From assembly GCA_023511915.1 (NCBI GenBank), contig JAIMAN010000023.1:1-36598 (forward strand): 36,598 bases of DNA, given 5' to 3'. The notes under the pieces are model-generated. The model had not been told where the DNA came from and searched no databases. It was given only the letters and a program-made list of their open reading frames with translations. This DNA is from Armatimonadota bacterium (GTDB lineage: Bacteria; Armatimonadota; Fimbriimonadia; Fimbriimonadales; GBS-DC). The translations under genes were made by a program, and so were the position numbers. Below are positions 16,355 through 24,242 of the stretch, in pieces. Position 1 is the stretch's first letter, and every line of letters begins with the position of its first letter.

Positions 16355-18253
16355 TTATGCAGACTCGCTAAATCTCGGCGTCGGTTTACCAACGATGCGC
16401 ACAATCGCGCCCAGCAGCAGAACGCCAAGGAGCAGCGCCGCCCACACGGGCAGCCCGAACGCCGTCGCCACATCGCCTACCAGCCACGCCACCGCACCCA
16501 CCACCAGCGCATAGGGCAACTGCGTGCGCACATGGTCGATATGGTCAGACCCCGCGAAAATCGACGACAGCACCGTCGTATCCGAAATCGGGGAGCAGTG
16601 GTCGCCGAAGGTCGCCCCCGCCAACACGGACGAAAGCGTCGCGATGAGGTAGAACTGCTGCGCCTCCGCGCCCATCCCCGCCGTGAGCGTGTGCGCCAGC
16701 GGAACCGCCAGCGGCATCAGGATACTCATCGTGCCCCACGAGCTGCCGATTGCGAAGCTGATGCCCGCCGCTGTGAGCGTCGTCAGCGCGGGCAGCCATG
16801 CAGGGCTAACCGTCCCCTGCAGCGACTGCACCAGATACTGCGCCGTGTGCAGCGTCTCGCACACTGCGCCGATGCTCCACGCCAGCCCCAGAATCGCCAC
16901 CGCCAGCACCATCGAGCGCACGCCGCCGAGCCACGCATCGAACGACTCGCGCAGGCTCAGCGCGCGGGTCAGCCCCACGCACACAAGCGCCACGAGGCAC
17001 CCCAGCAACGCGCCCCACACGAGGCTGATGTACGAGTTCGCGTTCGCTAGCACCGTCCGCAGCGTAATCGGGTCGCCTGCGTCCAACGCGCCGTAGTAGC
17101 CCGTGTAGACCAGCCCGCCAATCGCGCCGCCCAGCGCGGTCAGAATCGGCAGCACCGCGCTCCACAGGCTCCCGTGCAGGTGGTCAGGCGGCATCAGCTC
17201 GGCGGAGTCGTAGTTCGCCAGCGGCGACGCGCCGTCTGCCAGCACCTTGCCCGTCATGCGCGCCCGCATCTCCGCCCGATACATCGCCCCAAAGTCCCGA
17301 CGCCACACCAGCAGCCACGCGATAAACGCCAGCGCGAAAATCGGGTAGAACCGATACGGCAGGCTCAGCAAAAACGCCCAGTACGGCTCCAGCGCAATCC
17401 CCGCCGCCTTGAAGCTGTCGGCAATCACGGAGACCTCGAAGCCAATCCAAGTGCCAATCAGCGCGAGGTTCGCCACAGGCGCGGCGGTGGAGTCGATCAG
17501 ATACGCCAGTTTTTCGCGCGAGACGCGATAGCGGTCTGCCAGCGGGCGCATCGTCGCGCCGACAAACAGCGTGTTCGCGTAGTCGTCGATGAAGATGAGC
17601 AGCCCCAGCAGGTACGCGCTCAGTTGCACGCCGCGGTCGGAGCGCACGCGCCGACTCAGCACGCGCACGATTGCCCGCAGCCCGCCCGCGCGGGTGATAA
17701 CGCCCAGCATCCCGCCCAGCAGCAGCGTGAACAGGATAATCTGCAGGTGGTCGCGGTCGGCGTAGGCGTTTAGCAGGTAGGTGTCCACCACGCGCAGCAG
17801 GGGTGTGAACGGCTCGCCGCCCGCAATCAGCCACGCGCCGAGCCACACCCCGCCGACAAGCGCGAGCGCGACCTGTCGCAGCCACAACGCAAGCGCAATC
17901 GCCAGCAGCGGCGGCAGCAGGCTCCACCACGCGGGGATGACGCGCAGCGTACCGTCGCCCGACGCCTCACCCGCCTGCCACGCATAGCGCACTGTGCCCA
18001 CTTGGGGCAGGCGCACCTGCAGCGACGCCGCGCCCGACTCGTCGGCGACGGAGTCCTCCTGCGCCAGTGGGTTGCCCTGCGCGTCCTCGAAGCGTAGCTG
18101 CACGCGAGTCTGGGGCGCGAAGCCGCTGGCAGCAATCTCGAACGGCACGCCCGCCAGCGCGACCGACGGCAGCTGCACCTCGCCCGCGTGCAGGCGCGCC
18201 CCGCCCAACGCCACGCATAGCAGAACCAAAGCCAACAGGCGCGAGGGAACCAA
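16355..18253 (-). CDS. NhaC-family Na+/H+ antiporter with N-terminal extension
   Basis: 632 aa. Signal peptide 1-23, then a ~80-residue extracytoplasmic beta domain (about 24-106; 'PSVALAGVPFEIAASGF', Ig-like in character), then a polytopic NhaC-type permease (about 108-632) with roughly 11-12 helices. Family features include 'GLLIFIDDYANTLFVG', 'STAAPVANLALIGTWIGFE', 'AIGSSWGTMSILMPLA' and 'GATFGDHCSPISDTTVLSS'. NhaC-family antiporters exchange Na+ or other small cations or metabolites for protons. The beta domain is not part of standard NhaC. It lies 5 nt after hpf, last gene of the operon. Ion specificity is not determinable here. Confidence 0.9.
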   Translation of the reverse strand: MVPSRLLALVLLCVALGGARLHAGEVQLPSVALAGVPFEIAASGFAPQTRVQLRFEDAQGNPLAQEDSVADESGAASLQVRLPQVGTVRYAWQAGEASGDGTLRVIPAWWSLLPPLLAIALALWLRQVALALVGGVWLGAWLIAGGEPFTPLLRVVDTYLLNAYADRDHLQIILFTLLLGGMLGVITRAGGLRAIVRVLSRRVRSDRGVQLSAYLLGLLIFIDDYANTLFVGATMRPLADRYRVSREKLAYLIDSTAAPVANLALIGTWIGFEVSVIADSFKAAGIALEPYWAFLLSLPYRFYPIFALAFIAWLLVWRRDFGAMYRAEMRARMTGKVLADGASPLANYDSAELMPPDHLHGSLWSAVLPILTALGGAIGGLVYTGYYGALDAGDPITLRTVLANANSYISLVWGALLGCLVALVCVGLTRALSLRESFDAWLGGVRSMVLAVAILGLAWSIGAVCETLHTAQYLVQSLQGTVSPAWLPALTTLTAAGISFAIGSSWGTMSILMPLAVPLAHTLTAGMGAEAQQFYLIATLSSVLAGATFGDHCSPISDTTVLSSIFAGSDHIDHVRTQLPYALVVGAVAWLVGDVATAFGLPVWAALLLGVLLLGAIVRIVGKPTPRFSESA

Positions 18254-18258
18254 CGCTT

Positions 18259-18840
18259 TTAGCCAAGCCCCTCAATCAGGTCGTAGACGCCTTTCTCGAC
18301 TTGCACCAGCACGCAGTAGCGGTTCGCGTCGGCGTCGTGGAACATATACACCGACGCGCCCTCCAGCTCCGCCTGCAGGAGCGCCTCCTCGAGGCTCATC
18401 GGCTTGAGGGGCGCGCGAATCGTGCGCCGAATAGTCGGGTTCGGCGCGGGGTTTTCGGGTTCCTCGGCGGTCTCGCCTGCTGCGAGCGCGGTCTCGATGA
18501 CCTCTTCGCGGGGGGTGCGTCCGCGTTTCTGCAGCCGCTCCTTGTAGCGGGCAAGCTGGTGTTCCAGCTTCTGCACAACGGCGTCCACCGCCGCGCGGAA
18601 CTCGTGCGCCGTCTCATCGTGGTGGAACTTCTGCCCGTCGGCGTCCACCAGCACCGAGACATGATGCTGCCCGCGCACCAGCTCGTAGGTCACCTCCAGC
18701 GCCCAGAGCTTGTGGAAAAATCGCGCGAGTTTCTGCAGTTTGCGCCGCACATAGGCTTTCTCGGACTCGCTCAGCTCTTGGTGCGGGCTGCGAAAGGTCA
18801 CATCGACGATTTCAACCTGTTTGCGTCGGGATTTGCTCAT
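18259..18840 (-). CDS. hpf: Long-form ribosome hibernation promoting factor
   Basis: 193 aa. The N-terminal HPF/RaiA domain (about 8-108: 'VDVTFRSPHQELSESEKAYVRRKLQKLARFF', 'DADGQKFHHDETAHEFRAAVDAVVQKLEHQLARYKERL') binds the 30S decoding site. A Glu/Pro linker precedes a C-terminal domain (about 135-193; 'MSLEEALLQAELEGASVYMFHDADANRYCVLVQ') that dimerises ribosomes into 100S particles. ATG 18840 lies inside the end of ispDF, a 29-nt overlap. Confidence 0.95.
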   Translation of the reverse strand: MSKSRRKQVEIVDVTFRSPHQELSESEKAYVRRKLQKLARFFHKLWALEVTYELVRGQHHVSVLVDADGQKFHHDETAHEFRAAVDAVVQKLEHQLARYKERLQKRGRTPREEVIETALAAGETAEEPENPAPNPTIRRTIRAPLKPMSLEEALLQAELEGASVYMFHDADANRYCVLVQVEKGVYDLIEGLG

Positions 18841-20014
18841 GGTCTGCCTCTCCGTTAGCGGGGTAGATGGCAGCGACGGCGTAGCAGGCGATGGCGCGTC
18901 GCGCGCCGACGGCGTCCATGCCCTCGTTCGTCGTCGCCTTGATGCTCACCTGTTCGGGTAAGATGCCCAGCGTATGGGCAATCCGCTGGCGCATGTCGGG
19001 GATGTAGGGCGCAAGTTTCGGCGCTTCCGCAAGCGCCATCGCGTCGATGTTCAGGGGCTGCCAGCCGTGTTGCGCCAGCACGGTGCGAACATGCTGCAGC
19101 AGCGTCAGGCTGGGGGCGTTCTTCCAGCGCGGGTCGGTGTTGGGGAAATGCTGTCCGATGTCGCCCAGCGCGGCGGCGCCCAGCAGCGCGTCGCAAATCG
19201 CGTGCAACACGACATCGGCGTCGGAATGCCCCTGCAACCCGTAGGGATACTCGATGGCAACGCCTCCCAGCATCAGTGTGCGCCCTTCCGTTAGCTGGTG
19301 AATATCATACCCAATCCCTGTGCGGGTCAGTGCGCCCTCGCCCCCGTACAGGCGCAGTAAGTGCAGGTCATCGGGCGTCGTGAGCTTCAGGTTGCGCGGG
19401 TCGCCCTCCGCCAGATATACGGGGTAGCCCGCGCGTTCCAGCAGCTGCGCGTCGTCGGTCGCCTGCTCGAAGCCCTGCTCGGCGGCGCGGCGATGCGCAT
19501 TGATCAGCCAGTCAGCGCGGAACACCTGCGGCGTCTGCACGCGGTACAGCCCCTCGCGCGGCACGGTCGCCTGCACCGTGCGCCCGTCATCCGCGCGTTT
19601 GAGCGTGTCCTGCACAGGCAGCGCGGGGATGGCGGTTCCGTGCTGTGTGGCGGTCGCAATCAGCCGATCGAGCAGCGCATGGCTGACCAGCGGGCGCGCG
19701 GCGTCGTGTACCGCCACAAAGCGCACGCCGTCGGGCAGGTGCGCGAGCGCGTTGCGTACCGTCGCTTGGCGCGTTGCCCCGCCGCAGGGCAGGATGCGCA
19801 GCGGCTTGGGCGCGGGGAATCGCTGCAGGTACGCCTCGAACGGCGCGGCGTTATCAGGCGCGACCGCCAGCGTGCCCGACGCCACTTCGGGATGGCTCAG
19901 CAGCCGCCACACCGCGTGCCGCCACACCGGCGCGCCCAGCAGCACCTGCCACAACTTGTCGCCTTTACCGTATCGGACGCCGCTTCCTGCCGCCAAAATT
20001 AGGGCGTGTAGAAT
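18812..20014 (-). CDS. ispDF: Bifunctional IspD-IspF of the MEP isoprenoid pathway
   Basis: About 400 aa. IspD (MEP cytidylyltransferase, about 2-225) has LAAGSGVRYGKGDKLW and VHDAARPLVS. IspF (MECDP synthase, about 232-390) has GYDIH and GHSDADVVLHAICDALLGA zinc residues and KATTNEGMD. IspE is not seen, as is usual for IspDF fusions, which catalyse steps 2 and 4. The start is uncertain: ATG 20062 would add 16 atypical residues and overlap the upstream gene by 98 nt, while the family N-terminus begins at ATT 20014, which has AAGGAGG 8 nt upstream. I chose 20014 as the likely but non-standard start. The 3' end overlaps hpf. Confidence 0.9.
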   Translation of the reverse strand: MLHALILAAGSGVRYGKGDKLWQVLLGAPVWRHAVWRLLSHPEVASGTLAVAPDNAAPFEAYLQRFPAPKPLRILPCGGATRQATVRNALAHLPDGVRFVAVHDAARPLVSHALLDRLIATATQHGTAIPALPVQDTLKRADDGRTVQATVPREGLYRVQTPQVFRADWLINAHRRAAEQGFEQATDDAQLLERAGYPVYLAEGDPRNLKLTTPDDLHLLRLYGGEGALTRTGIGYDIHQLTEGRTLMLGGVAIEYPYGLQGHSDADVVLHAICDALLGAAALGDIGQHFPNTDPRWKNAPSLTLLQHVRTVLAQHGWQPLNIDAMALAEAPKLAPYIPDMRQRIAHTLGILPEQVSIKATTNEGMDAVGARRAIACYAVAAIYPANGEADHEQIPTQTG

Positions 20015-21104
20015 AGTCGATGCCTCCTTCCGTCTTGCCGTCCGCGCTCTTGGGTTCGGCAAACAACATCTTCCCGCGCGCCGACTGCAGCACGCTGGTC
20101 ACCACCACCTCCACAGGCTGGTTGAGGTACTCGCGTCCGCCCTCCACCACGACCATCGTGCCGTCTTCAAGGTAGGCGATGCCCTGATCGGGTTCCTGAC
20201 CCTCGCGGATAGGGATGACCGTCAGGTCTTCGCCAGGCAGCACATGGATGCGCACCGCTTCGGCGAGTTCGTTGATGTTCAGCACGCGCACGCCCTGCAC
20301 CTCCGCCACGCGGTTCAGGTTGTAGTCGTTGGTCACGATGTCGGCGCGCATGGCTTTGGCGAGGCGCACCAGCCGCGCGTCCACCTCGTCGCCCGTGTGC
20401 GGCGCGAGGCGGTCATGGGTACGCACCTCCATGTTCTCGCCCAAGTCGGCTTGCAACTGCTTCAGCACATCGAGTCCGCGCCTGCCCCGCGCACGGCGCA
20501 ACGGGTCTTCCGAATCGGCGATATGCTGCACCTCGTCCAGCACAAAGCCAGGCACATAAATCCTGCCCTCCAGAAAGCCCGTGCGGATGATGTCCCGAAT
20601 GCGCCCGTCGATGATGACGCTGCTGTCCAGAATCTTGACGCCTTTGGAGCGTCGCGCCATCTGCGCCGTGAGCGGCAGGTACTCCTTCATGCTGAGGAAA
20701 CTCACCACGCTGAGGTAGACCAGGATCACGAACGCGAGCAGCGTGAGCGCCCAACCGAGTCGCGCGCCGCCAATCGCGAACAGCAGCGGGTAGAGCGCGA
20801 AGGTAATCACCGCCGCCGAGACCAGCCCCAGCCCAATCGCCAGCTTCTCGTCGGGCTCCGCCTCCTCCAAGTGGCGCGCCACCCGCGAGAGAATCTGGAA
20901 CCCGTGATTGGCGACCAGAATGCCGACCAGCAGCCCCGCTGTGGTCAGCCCCACCCACGTCCACAACGGCGAAATCGGCGCAGGACCCTCGAACCAGCCG
21001 TCCACCGCCTTCAAAAACGGGTCTGCGACCAAGAACCCGACGGTCGCGAACAGGATCATCCCGACCGCCAGAAAGAGCCAATACATCAGGCGATGGATTG
21101 TCAT
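19965..21104 (-). CDS. YacL-like membrane PIN-TRAM protein
   Basis: 379 aa. Four membrane helices (about 8-28, 46-67, 88-108, 116-138), then a PIN nuclease domain (about 155-280) starting KILDSSVIIDGRI with acidic D158 and D164, 'PGFVLDEVQHIAD' and 'IVTNDYNL', then a TRAM domain (about 285-350, 'HVLPGEDLTVIPIREGQ..GIAYLEDGTMVVVEGG'). This is the YacL family of membrane-anchored putative RNases. Often next to ispD in bacteria, as here. The basic C-terminal tail overlaps ispDF. ATG 21104 has AGGAGG and a TATAAT at 21126-21121. Confidence 0.93.
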   Translation of the reverse strand: MTIHRLMYWLFLAVGMILFATVGFLVADPFLKAVDGWFEGPAPISPLWTWVGLTTAGLLVGILVANHGFQILSRVARHLEEAEPDEKLAIGLGLVSAAVITFALYPLLFAIGGARLGWALTLLAFVILVYLSVVSFLSMKEYLPLTAQMARRSKGVKILDSSVIIDGRIRDIIRTGFLEGRIYVPGFVLDEVQHIADSEDPLRRARGRRGLDVLKQLQADLGENMEVRTHDRLAPHTGDEVDARLVRLAKAMRADIVTNDYNLNRVAEVQGVRVLNINELAEAVRIHVLPGEDLTVIPIREGQEPDQGIAYLEDGTMVVVEGGREYLNQPVEVVVTSVLQSARGKMLFAEPKSADGKTEGGIDYSTRPNFGGRKRRPIR

Positions 21105-21120
21105 CGAAGCCTCCTGTAAT

Positions 21121-21126
21121 ATTATA
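21121..21126 (-). promoter_or_regulatory. -10 box for the YacL-ispDF-hpf-nhaC operon
   Basis: TATAAT on the minus strand, 16 nt before ATG 21104. A start about 7 nt downstream leaves a ~10-nt leader that begins at the AGGAGG ribosome site. Confidence 0.65.
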
Positions 21127-21163
21127 CGCCCTCGCGCGTCGAAAATCGCGCGGGATGGGCAGG

Positions 21164-21169
21164 TATAAT
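21164..21169 (+). promoter_or_regulatory. -10 box of leaderless 21176 gene
   Basis: GGTATAAT, hexamer TATAAT, 6 nt before ATG 21176. Divergent from the YacL promoter 37 bp away. No -35. Confidence 0.7.
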
Positions 21170-21175
21170 CGGGAT

Positions 21176-21769
21176 ATGCGGCGGATTGGGCTGATTATGG
21201 CGATGGTGTGCGCGCTGGTACTGGGCGTCCCGCAACAGGCACGCACGCCCACCCTCTCGGAAGTCGACCAGCTGCTGCTCGCGCTCAGCGACATCACCTG
21301 GTTCCACAACATCCGCCCGCTGAACCTCACCAAGACCCAGATTGAGCGGCTCATCCCCGCCCACGAGCGCGCCTACAAACAACTGGAGCGGCTGATTCAA
21401 GAGGAGGCGAAGGAGCTGCGCAACCGCAAGGACGAGATCATGCGCATTCGTGAAGACACCGCGCGCGGCAAGAGCCTGCCCAAAGAGTTTCTGGAGACCA
21501 TCAAGCGGCTGGAGACCGACGCCGCCCAGAAACGCCGCCAACTGCGCGCCCAAGTCGTCAGCGAAGTCGCCACGGAACTCAAGCCCACCTTCACCGACGA
21601 GCAGTTCCAGTACATGGTCAAGCGCAGCAAAGAGGTGCTGGAAGCCGCCCGCGTGGATGTCTCCCCGCTCAAGGACGACCAACTTTACGCATTGTTTGTT
21701 GAGAGCGTGTTTTTAGACCCCCGCGCGCCCGAATTGCTTAAAGAGTGGCAGCGTAAGAACTTACAGTAG
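21176..21769 (+). CDS. Secreted helical LTxxQ-like protein
   Basis: 197 aa from ATG 21176. The in-frame extension to 21098 crosses two promoters and is rejected. Signal peptide about 1-22, then an almost wholly helical protein with one LTKTQIERLIPAHE motif (about 51-64) and a long charged coiled coil (about 65-130), and a C-terminal segment with 'FTDEQFQYMVKRSKEVL'. It resembles the LTxxQ/Spy-like architecture of 4247-5002 but is not closely similar. Function unknown; likely periplasmic. Confidence 0.75.
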   Translation: MRRIGLIMAMVCALVLGVPQQARTPTLSEVDQLLLALSDITWFHNIRPLNLTKTQIERLIPAHERAYKQLERLIQEEAKELRNRKDEIMRIREDTARGKSLPKEFLETIKRLETDAAQKRRQLRAQVVSEVATELKPTFTDEQFQYMVKRSKEVLEAARVDVSPLKDDQLYALFVESVFLDPRAPELLKEWQRKNLQ

Positions 21770-21780
21770 CGAACTATCGC

Positions 21781-21820
21781 TGTCGATAACTGCGCGAAAA
21801 TGTCGATAACTGCGCGAAAA
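21781..21820. repeat. Perfect 20-bp tandem duplication
   Basis: TGTCGATAACTGCGCGAAAA occurs twice with no gap (21781-21800 and 21801-21820), 11 nt after the stop of the preceding gene. It is followed by an AT-richer stretch. A weak hairpin AGCGA/TCGCT (21768-21781) lies just before it. Function unknown. Confidence 0.9.
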
Positions 21821-21887
21821 CCCGACAAATTTACCAGATTTTTCCCATATGCCCCTGAAAGACCCCCCGATCTTGGCAAAGATGGTG

Positions 21888-21893
21888 TATAGT
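21888..21893 (+). promoter_or_regulatory. Possible -10 box for PEP-CTERM gene
   Basis: GGTGTATAGT, hexamer TATAGT, about 108 nt before ATG 22001. No good -35. The leader would be about 100 nt and contains a small CCGC/GCGG hairpin followed by TTTTT near 21909-21928. No riboswitch class recognised. Confidence 0.35.
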
Positions 21894-22000
21894 AGGCTTA
21901 AGCGATGTCCGCTTCTGGGCGGTTTTTGAGTCATTAATCGATGGCGGATCCCTCCGAACAGGAGCGCGACTCGCAAATCTCGATGGAAGGAGGCATGATT

Positions 22001-22639
22001 ATGCTAAGACACACACAGCTTTGGCTGAGCAGTATTGCACTCGCCGCGCTGATGGCAAGCGCAGGCGCACAGATCTACACCTATACCGTCACAGGACCGT
22101 TTACTATACCTGGCTCCGGTACCTCCGGTACCTTGTCTACTTACCCAATCGTCTTCAATGTGTCAGACAGCGGTATCATCGCACGGGTATCGATCACTCT
22201 GGGCGGCTTGAGCCACACCTGGTTTGACGACATAGACGCACTGCTTGTGGGACCATCCGGCACTGCGGTGCTATTCCTGTCCGATGCGGGTGGAAGTAAC
22301 GATCCGAATGGCAACTACACCTTCGATGATGTTAACGGCACAGATGCGATACCCAATAGTGCATATGCTGCTCCTGGCGTTTACAAAAGCTCGGTATACT
22401 CACCTGCTGATACGTTTCCCGCACCTGCTCCTGCTCCCTCCGCGTTTAGCCTGACTGCATTTAGCAACGAGCAGATGCAGGGCAATTGGTCGCTTTACAT
22501 CTTTGATGACGCTCCTGGTGATAGCGGGAGCATGGAGTTTGCTCAGCTGGAGATTGAGTTGGTTCCCGAGCCGGCGTCGATGGTCGCGTTGGGCGCGGGT
22601 TTGGCGGGCTTGCTGGGTCTGCGCCGTCGGAAGAAGTAA
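22001..22639 (+). CDS. PEP-CTERM protein with P-domain-like fold
   Basis: 212 aa from ATG 22001, 7 nt after AAGGAGG. Met codons at 21995 and 21941 are too close to the Shine-Dalgarno or upstream of it. Signal peptide 1-23 (cleavage after SAGA). The body has proprotein-convertase P-domain-like features: 'IARVSITLGGLSHTWFDDIDALLVGPSGT' start, a Gly/Asn/Asp loop (about 106-120) and 'GNWSLYIFDDAPGDSGSM' end. The C-terminus is a classic sorting tag: VPEPAS (about 188-193), hydrophobic helix and RRRKK. Exported and processed by an exosortase elsewhere. Its base use is less GC-rich than its neighbours. Confidence 0.88.
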   Translation: MLRHTQLWLSSIALAALMASAGAQIYTYTVTGPFTIPGSGTSGTLSTYPIVFNVSDSGIIARVSITLGGLSHTWFDDIDALLVGPSGTAVLFLSDAGGSNDPNGNYTFDDVNGTDAIPNSAYAAPGVYKSSVYSPADTFPAPAPAPSAFSLTAFSNEQMQGNWSLYIFDDAPGDSGSMEFAQLEIELVPEPASMVALGAGLAGLLGLRRRKK

Positions 22640-22683
22640 GCCCTCACCCCCTTCCCCCGCATGCGGGGGTGGGGTTCATCGTA

Positions 22684-22714
22684 CAGGGGCGCACGCACTG
22701 TGCGCCCCTGTTTT
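22684..22714 (+). terminator. Intrinsic terminator after PEP-CTERM gene
   Basis: CAGGGGCGCAC (22684-22694), loop GCACT, GTGCGCCCCTG (22700-22710): a perfect 11-bp stem followed by TTTT. The clearest Rho-independent terminator in the window. Confidence 0.8.
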
Positions 22715-22788
22715 GCGCTTGGCATGCTTGCTTGTTTGCCCTCACCCCTTGTGTCCCTCTCTCCCGCGAGGCGGGCGAGGGGGATTAT

Positions 22789-22840
22789 GGAGTGCGGAAG
22801 CGCAGCTTCCGCCCACGCTGAAGCTGCGCTTCAGCACTCC
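22789..22840 (+). repeat. Double-hairpin palindromic repeat, copy 1
   Basis: 52 bp. Outer ends GGAGTGC and GCACTCC are inverted. Inside are two hairpins, GGAAGC/GCTTCC and CTGAAGC/GCTTCAG, side by side. An inverted second copy with the same architecture lies at 29418-29476. Confidence 0.85.
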
Positions 22841-22925
22841 AAACATGTCCGTGCGCCCCTACACCCCTCTCCCACGAGGTGGAGAGGGGCTGGGGGTGAG
22901 GGCGAATCTCTGCCCTCAACGCGGG

Positions 22926-22931
22926 TACAAT
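22926..22931 (+). promoter_or_regulatory. -10 box of the baeRF-like gene
   Basis: GGGTACAAT, hexamer TACAAT, 75 nt before ATG 23007. Unlike most promoters here it would give a ~70-nt leader, with a small CCAACG/CGTTGG hairpin and a GAGGAGG ribosome site. Confidence 0.55.
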
Positions 22932-23006
22932 TCACCCGACGAACCCCACCAACGCCGTTGGCGTGCGGAACAAGCCGCATAGAGACTGTGAGCGAGGAGG
23001 CAACCG

Positions 23007-24197
23007 ATGCGAAACACCTTAGAGACGCTGAAGCACTTCAAATCGGAGCGGTTTCTGACCACGACGCTGTATCTAAGTATGACGCCCGACCAGCGGGCGA
23101 CGCGCCCACCCAAGTACCGCATTCGGCTCAAGACGCTGGTCAACCAGCTCAGCCACTGGCTGGACGACCACCCCGTCTCGGCGGAGGCGCGCGAGTCGAT
23201 CCGCGCCGACTTCCAGCGGCTGGAGGACTTCGTGGAGGAGCCGTCGAACCTGCTGGGCGAAAACTCGCTGCCTGTGCGCGGGCTGGCGGCGTTCGTCTGC
23301 TCGGGCGAGGGGCTGTTCCAGACCGTGCTGCTGCCCTATGTGGAGCGCAACACGCTGGTGGTTGACCAGACGCCCTATGTGCGCCGCCTGTTCGCCGTCG
23401 AAGCCGACTTCGGGGTGAACCTCGTGGTGGTGTTCGACAACCGCGACGCCTACTTTTATCAGGTGGATCTTCACGGCATCCGCGCGCTCGATGCGTTCAG
23501 CCTCGTGAAAGACCGCGAGATTCTGCCTCCGGGCGCGCACGGGGTGCGCACGCCCAGCGGCATCACCGCCGTGCACGGCATGGGCGAGCGGAATGTGCAG
23601 ATGCTTAAACTCCACGAGCAGCAGCAGCACCTGCGCCGGATCGCCGAGACGGTGCGTGCGCTGCGCCAGACGCACCCGTATGACCGCCTCATCATCGCCG
23701 CGCCCGACGAGTTGGCGAGCGCGTTCCCCAGCTACCTGCACGACTATGTGCGCCGCGCCTATGCAGGCAGGATTCAGGCGCACGACAAGATGCCCATCAA
23801 CCAGATTTACGAGCGCGTGCTGGATCGGCTGATGGAACTGGACTTGGAGCAGGAGGCGCAGCTGCTGAAGGAACTCACGGAGGCGACGCCCGCGATGAAA
23901 GCGATTGGGCTGCCCGCTGTGCTGCGCGCGCTGGAGTGGGGCAATGTGCGCGCCCTGCTGTACGACACCGAGTTCACGCAGCCAGGCGCAGTGTTCTACC
24001 CGTCGGCGCAGCTGGGTCTCTCGCCCGACGACGCGCCCGACGGCACGGTCACGGTGTGGCCGATGCCCGATATTGTGGACACGGTGCTGGAGCGCGCTTT
24101 AGAGCAGGGCGCGCAAGTAGAAACCGTGCATGGCGAGGCGCGCGCGTCGATTCAGGGCGTGAGCGCGCTGTTGCGCTACCCGATGGAGCAGGCGTAG
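23007..24197 (+). CDS. baeRF-type (eRF1-like) protein
   Basis: 396 aa soluble protein. I recognise the pattern of bacterial archaeo-eukaryotic release-factor-like (baeRF/VLRF1-related) proteins: N-terminal 'FLTTTLYLSMTPDQR' strand-helix, a middle RNase H-like domain (about 125-240) with 'VVVFDNRDAYFYQVDLHGI', and an L7Ae-like C-terminal part with 'RLIIAAPDELASAFPSYLHDYVRRAYAGRIQ' (about 225-255) and later 'GNVRALLYDT'. No GGQ peptidyl-hydrolysis motif is visible, so classic peptide release is doubtful. Suggested roles of the family are ribosome rescue or stalled-ribosome handling. ATG 23007 has a strong Shine-Dalgarno. Monocistronic. Confidence 0.65.
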   Translation: MRNTLETLKHFKSERFLTTTLYLSMTPDQRATRPPKYRIRLKTLVNQLSHWLDDHPVSAEARESIRADFQRLEDFVEEPSNLLGENSLPVRGLAAFVCSGEGLFQTVLLPYVERNTLVVDQTPYVRRLFAVEADFGVNLVVVFDNRDAYFYQVDLHGIRALDAFSLVKDREILPPGAHGVRTPSGITAVHGMGERNVQMLKLHEQQQHLRRIAETVRALRQTHPYDRLIIAAPDELASAFPSYLHDYVRRAYAGRIQAHDKMPINQIYERVLDRLMELDLEQEAQLLKELTEATPAMKAIGLPAVLRALEWGNVRALLYDTEFTQPGAVFYPSAQLGLSPDDAPDGTVTVWPMPDIVDTVLERALEQGAQVETVHGEARASIQGVSALLRYPMEQA

Positions 24198-24206
24198 GGC
24201 GGTTTG

Positions 24207-24240
24207 GGGGTGGCGGCGGCGACGCTGCCGCCGCCACCCC
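24207..24240. terminator. Strong bidirectional hairpin
   Basis: GGGGTGGCGGCGGC (24207-24220), loop GACGCT, GCCGCCGCCACCCC (24227-24240): a perfect 14-bp stem between convergent genes, 2 nt from the downstream gene end. No T-run. Confidence 0.6.
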
Positions 24241-24242
24241 GC

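Larger units (their letters stand above)
22640..23006. other. Repeat-rich intergenic region
   Basis: 367 nt without a gene. It contains the 16-bp palindrome CCCCCGCATGCGGGGG (22654-22669), an intrinsic terminator (22684-22714), a GC-rich CCCGC/GCGGG hairpin near 22761-22776, a dispersed palindromic repeat (22789-22840), a CCCCTCTCC/GGAGAGGGG hairpin (22864-22889) and the promoter of the next gene (22926). CCCTCACCCC-type phrases recur here and in the MITE-like element at 16154, suggesting a family of mobile palindromes. Confidence 0.75.

Noticed and set aside
21909-21990. Possible c-di-GMP or other riboswitch before the PEP-CTERM gene
   Set aside because: No conserved core of a known class could be found, only a weak hairpin.
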